64,000 nucleotides of DNA from Tahibacter sp042701255 (GTDB taxonomy: Bacteria > Pseudomonadota > Gammaproteobacteria > Xanthomonadales > Rhodanobacteraceae): NCBI RefSeq assembly GCF_042701255.1, contig NZ_CP170554.1, positions 496,001 to 560,000 of the forward strand, in the 5' to 3' direction. The notes below the pieces were generated by a model. The model saw only the letters and a program-made list of their open reading frames with translations. It searched no databases and was not told where the DNA came from. The stretch's first letter is position 1. Each line of letters opens with the position of its first letter. The position numbers and the translations under genes are program-made. Shown piece after piece: positions 60,593-64,000 of the stretch.

Positions 60593-62365
60593 ATGAGCGC
60601 CGAGCACCACGGCATCGATCTGCTGCCGGTCATCACCTTGCTGGCCGTGGCCGTCGTCGCCGCGCCCTTGTTCAAGCGCCTGGGCCTCGGCGCCGTGCTC
60701 GGCTATCTGGCCGGCGGCCTGGCCATCGGCCCGTTCGGCCTGCGCGTGTTCACCGAGCCGGCGGCGATCCTGCAGGTCGCCGAGCTCGGCGTCGTGATGT
60801 TCCTGTTCGTGATCGGGCTGGAGATGCGCCCGTCGCGCCTGTGGCAGATGCGCCGGCAGATCTTCGGCCTCGGCTTCGCCCAGGTCGTCGCCTGCGCCGC
60901 GTTGCTGACGACGGTCGGGCTGGTCACGGGCTTTCCGGTCGCGCCTTCCTTCGTCGCCGCGGCCGGCTTCGTGCTGACGTCCACGGCCATCGTCATGCAG
61001 CTGCTGGAGGAACGCGGCGAGCTCGCGTCCGACGGCGGCCAGCGCATCGTCGCGATCCTGCTGCTCGAAGACCTGATGATCGTGCCGCTGCTCGCGATCG
61101 TGGCGTTTCTCGCGCCGATCGCACCGGGCGCCGCCGACGTGCACAGGGGCGTGAACTGGAGCGCGATCGCGATCGGCGCCGGCGCGATAGCCGGGCTAGT
61201 GTTGGCCGGGCGCTATCTGCTGAATCCGTTGTTCGGCTTTCTCGCCGACTCGCGCGCCCGCGACGTGATGACGGCCGCGGCGCTGCTCGTCGTGCTCGGC
61301 GCGGCCTACGCGATGGAGCTCGGCGGCCTGTCCATGGCGATGGGCGCGTTCGTGGCCGGCGTGCTGCTGTCCGAATCGAGCTATCGCCATCAGCTCGAAG
61401 TCGACGTGGAGCCGTTCCGCGGCGTGCTGCTCGGCCTGTTCTTCATCGCGGTCGGCATGTCGCTGCGCCTGGACGTGGTCGCGGCGAGCTGGCGCCTGAT
61501 CCTCGGCTACGTCGTCGCCTACATGGCGGTCAAGGCGGTCGTGATCTACACCGTCGCGCGCCTGTTCCGGGCGCCGCCGCGCGAGGCGACCGAGCGCGCC
61601 GTATTCATGGCCCAGGGCGGCGAGTTCGCGTTCGTGCTGTACGCGGCCGCCGCCGCGGCCGGCATCATCGACGCGCAGCAGAACGCCGTGCTGACCGCGA
61701 TCATCATCCTGTCGATGGCGCTGACGCCGCTGCTGATCGCCGCGCTGAACTTCCTGCGCCGGCGCCAGCAGCCGGCGACCGACGGCTACGAACGCCCGGC
61801 CGGCCTGACCGGCGCGGCACTCGTCGTCGGCTTCGGCCGCGTCGGCCAGATCGCGAGCCAGTTCCTGTTCGCGCGCGGCTACGAGGTGTCCATCATCGAC
61901 ACCGACGTGGAGATGATCGACGTCGCGCGCGAGCGCGGCTTCGAGGTGTATTACGGCGACGGCACGCGGCTGGACATCCTGCATGCGGCCGGCGCCGGCC
62001 ACGCGCGCGTGATCCTGATCTGCGTCGACAAGGCCGATGACGGCACGCGCATCACCGAGCTGGCCAAGGCCGAGTTTCCGGAGATTCCCGTGATCGCGCG
62101 CGCGATCGACCGACGCCACAGCATCGCGCTGCTGCAGGCCGGCGCCGATCTGCAGGTCAAGGAAACCTTCGAATCCGCACTCATGCTCGGGGCGTCCGCG
62201 CTGGACCGGCTCGGCGCGTCGCAGGCCGAGATTGCGGAGATCGCCGCGCGCGTACGCGCGACCGATCGGAAGCGCCTGGAACTGGAACTGGCCGGCGGTC
62301 TCGATGCCGGACGCGGGCTGTTCAACCGGCGCATGGGGCAGGCGGAAAGCAGCGAGAGCGAATGA
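60593..62365 (+). CDS. CPA2-family monovalent cation:proton antiporter with TrkA-N domain (KefB/YbaL-like)
   Basis: 590 residues. The membrane part (about 1-390) has 12-13 helices, including LGYLAGGLAIGPFGLRVF and LGVVMFLFVIGLEMRPSRLW, the CPA2 signatures. A cytoplasmic RCK/TrkA-N domain starts near residue 408 with LVVGFGRVGQIASQFLFARG and SIIDTDVEMI, binding a nucleotide. GGGGAG precedes the ATG. No glutathione-sensing ancillary subunit (kefF/kefG) is adjacent, so ion and activation mode are unknown. Confidence 0.92.
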   Translation: MSAEHHGIDLLPVITLLAVAVVAAPLFKRLGLGAVLGYLAGGLAIGPFGLRVFTEPAAILQVAELGVVMFLFVIGLEMRPSRLWQMRRQIFGLGFAQVVACAALLTTVGLVTGFPVAPSFVAAAGFVLTSTAIVMQLLEERGELASDGGQRIVAILLLEDLMIVPLLAIVAFLAPIAPGAADVHRGVNWSAIAIGAGAIAGLVLAGRYLLNPLFGFLADSRARDVMTAAALLVVLGAAYAMELGGLSMAMGAFVAGVLLSESSYRHQLEVDVEPFRGVLLGLFFIAVGMSLRLDVVAASWRLILGYVVAYMAVKAVVIYTVARLFRAPPREATERAVFMAQGGEFAFVLYAAAAAAGIIDAQQNAVLTAIIILSMALTPLLIAALNFLRRRQQPATDGYERPAGLTGAALVVGFGRVGQIASQFLFARGYEVSIIDTDVEMIDVARERGFEVYYGDGTRLDILHAAGAGHARVILICVDKADDGTRITELAKAEFPEIPVIARAIDRRHSIALLQAGADLQVKETFESALMLGASALDRLGASQAEIAEIAARVRATDRKRLELELAGGLDAGRGLFNRRMGQAESSESE

Positions 62366-62480
62366 CGCGATGCGGCGAGGAGCGGCGTTGCCGTGCCGCG
62401 GCCATCTCGCGGCCGAGCGCCGCACTCCTGCCGGGATGCTGAGCTGCTCACGATACATCGGCGTCCTGCCGTCATGCCCT

Positions 62481-62511
62481 CCCGTCCAGGCGCGGCACGC
62501 GCCTGGACGGG
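62481..62511. terminator. Perfect 14-pair hairpin between convergent genes
   Basis: CCCGTCCAGGCGCG and CGCGCCTGGACGGG are exact inverted copies separated by GCA. It lies between the end of the antiporter gene (plus) and that of the beta-helix gene (minus) and lacks a U-tract on both sides. Confidence 0.5.
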
Positions 62512-62527
62512 AGCGAACACAGGTTCC

Positions 62528-64000
62528 TCACTGGAAGCCGTTCGCGAAGATCAGATCGTCGTCCACATCCAGGGTGATGCCGTCGAACCAGGCCGTGACC
62601 GATCCGCCGATGCTGACGCCGCCGTCGACGGCGATCAGACGCAAGGTCAGCGAACTGCCGTAGCCCCACTCCGCCGCGGAAACATCGATGGACGTCGGCT
62701 GCGCCGGATGTCCCCAGGTCGTGCCCGATCCCAGGGTCATTTCGCCGGAACGGTCGGCCGCGCCCGTCGTGCAGGCTTCGCTGCCGGCGCGGCGGAATTC
62801 CCAGGCGACGACCGCATAGTCGCGCGACACCACCGTGTTGCCGCCGCCCTTGCCCCAGCCGTTGAGCCGGTAGCGCCCCGGTCCCGGCAGATGCACGCAT
62901 TGCTGGCCGACGGTGAAGCGCACGGCGGTCTGGCCGGAGGTGCTGAATTTCCACGACCCCGAACCCGTCGCGCCGGCTGCATTCTCGGTGCCGTCCCAGG
63001 CGCCGGCGGTCAGGGTCCAGTAACGCAGGTCGGAGAAATCGAAATCGCCGTTCAGCACGATGGGCAGCAGTGACTGGCGCTCGAACGGGCCGAGGTCGCG
63101 CGGTCCCAGGAAATTGGTCTTGATCGGCAGGTCCACGTCGTAGGGACGCGCATAGGTGTCGCTGCCGCCGACGGCAACCGCGGCATCCACGGCGCCCGAG
63201 CTCGCCTTCAGGCGATAGTCGCCGCGGCCGGGATCGATGAAGCGCGGTTCGTAGGTGCTCGCCGCCGAAGGGCCGCCGAGACTGCTGTTGTCGCTGGCGT
63301 CGAGCGAACCCGTGCTCAGACTGCCGCCGCTGCGCGACAGCAGGCTCACGCCCGGCTGCCAGAGGATGGAACGCATCAGCCGCACGTCCTTGTTGCTCGC
63401 GGCGAGCACGCTGCCGCCGCTGATCAGGTTGTCGGTGATCGTGGAATCGACCACGACCAGCACGTCGCCGCCGGAAGCCTGGATCAGCTGCTGGCTGACG
63501 GTGTTGCCGGTGACCAGCGCCGTACGCAGCTCGACCGGGCTGTAGCTGTCGCCGGTGCTGGCGGCGATCAGTCGGCCGCCGCGATTGCCCTGCAGGGCGA
63601 TGCCGCCGCCGAGACTGCCGAGCCGCAGCAAGGTGTCGTTCTCCGCGTTGATGATGGCGCCCTGGGTCGCTTGGCCGTTGGCGTCTTCGGCGGTGTTGTT
63701 GACGATGCGCCCGCAGGGAACGTCCACGGCGCAGGGAATCGCGTCGCTCGGCCAGGGGCCGTTATTGAACGTGAACTCGGCGAATTCCTCGACGAGCACG
63801 GCCGTGTCCGATCCCTGTACCTGTACGGCGGCACCCTGCGGCGCGCTGTTGTTCTGCAGCGAGGCATTGAACAGCTGCGCGCGGGAAAAAACGCCGCTGC
63901 TGGTCAGACTGTCTTCGGAGCGCACGTAGATCCCGCCGCCGGCGACCGAGGCGGTGTTGCCTGACAGCACGGCCGGGCGCCCCGCCGCCGTCGCATAGAC
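62528..64000 (-). CDS. Exported right-handed beta-helix surface protein, C-terminal part (runs off the window)
   Basis: 491 codons to the window edge, with no start in view; a GTG at 63970 is inside the frame and is not the true start. SGNTASVAGGGIYVRSEDSL and LFNASLQNNSAPQGAAVQVQ are the repetitive strands of a pectate-lyase-like beta helix, continued by VTGNTVSQQLIQASGGDVLV. From about 150 residues before the end a beta-sandwich follows (NGDFDFSDLRYWTL, GSWKFSTSGQTAVRFTVGQQ), similar to carbohydrate-binding or PEP-CTERM-adjacent modules. The protein ends DDDLIFANGFQ, the same tail type as the Asp-box protein. Function unknown; secreted or surface-bound is likely. Confidence 0.8.
   Translation of the reverse strand, partial: VYATAAGRPAVLSGNTASVAGGGIYVRSEDSLTSSGVFSRAQLFNASLQNNSAPQGAAVQVQGSDTAVLVEEFAEFTFNNGPWPSDAIPCAVDVPCGRIVNNTAEDANGQATQGAIINAENDTLLRLGSLGGGIALQGNRGGRLIAASTGDSYSPVELRTALVTGNTVSQQLIQASGGDVLVVVDSTITDNLISGGSVLAASNKDVRLMRSILWQPGVSLLSRSGGSLSTGSLDASDNSSLGGPSAASTYEPRFIDPGRGDYRLKASSGAVDAAVAVGGSDTYARPYDVDLPIKTNFLGPRDLGPFERQSLLPIVLNGDFDFSDLRYWTLTAGAWDGTENAAGATGSGSWKFSTSGQTAVRFTVGQQCVHLPGPGRYRLNGWGKGGGNTVVSRDYAVVAWEFRRAGSEACTTGAADRSGEMTLGSGTTWGHPAQPTSIDVSAAEWGYGSSLTLRLIAVDGGVSIGGSVTAWFDGITLDVDDDLIFANGFQ

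Noticed and set aside
1..64000. tRNA, rRNA, CRISPR arrays, transposases, integrases or attachment sites
   Set aside because: I saw no T-loop sequence, direct-repeat array, DDE or tyrosine recombinase protein, nor target-site duplications.

Overview
The window looks like chromosomal DNA of a GC-rich gammaproteobacterium of the Xanthomonadales (Lysobacterales), probably near the Rhodanobacteraceae. Grounds: an Ax21-type outer-membrane protein, GATTCCC heptamer repeats between genes, exported proteins ending in an IFANGFE-like tail, and a PA0069-type radical SAM protein. This is inferred from gene content. There is no rRNA, tRNA, CRISPR array, insertion sequence or prophage that I can see. Two features run off the window: a sensor kinase at the left edge and a beta-helix surface protein at the right edge.

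Left third (1-25 kb): a sensor kinase/NarL-type regulator pair; a small exported protein; an M16 zinc peptidase; two housekeeping groups (SDR, cytochrome c, trmL; glpD, sfsA, an RlmI-type methyltransferase); an Ax21-like porin-type protein; an orphan TetR with its own operator; an xdhC-mocA pair; and secreted proteins (a subtilisin-like protease with calcium-binding repeats and a large Asp-box protein).

Middle (24.5-42 kb): fbp, then an SPFH protein fused to a helix-turn-helix, paired with a zinc-ribbon membrane protein (as in the Bacillus ydjI/ydjG pair). Next is a type VI secretion cassette: vgrG, PAAR, a frameshifted DUF4123 adaptor, a 127-residue unknown, a pesticin/T4-lysozyme-like muramidase effector and a periplasmic candidate immunity protein. 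A 1.6-thousand-residue DUF11 surface protein follows; its reading frame breaks at a C6 run near the C-terminus.

The most interesting stretch is 42.2-48.1 kb, minus strand. Six genes overlap one another: a C26 glutamine amidotransferase, a PEP-synthase-like kinase, a SAM methyltransferase, a MobA-like nucleotidyltransferase, an APS-kinase-like protein and a sulfotransferase-like protein. Four of these match, family by family, the Campylobacter jejuni Cj1415-Cj1418 enzymes that build the activated phosphoramidate donor for O-methyl phosphoramidate capsule decoration. I infer a phosphoramidate pathway here, with the sulfotransferase-fold protein as the possible transferase.

Right third (48-64 kb): an S9 peptidase, aroE with a cysteine-cluster protein, a serine beta-lactamase-fold hydrolase, a sigma factor operon (DUF6249, ECF sigma, membrane anti-sigma candidate), an SDR-HlyD-TetR group divergent from a DHA2 efflux pump with an operator between them, a LysE exporter, a CPA2 antiporter, and the partial beta-helix protein. 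Gene calls rest on reading the translations; no database search was run.
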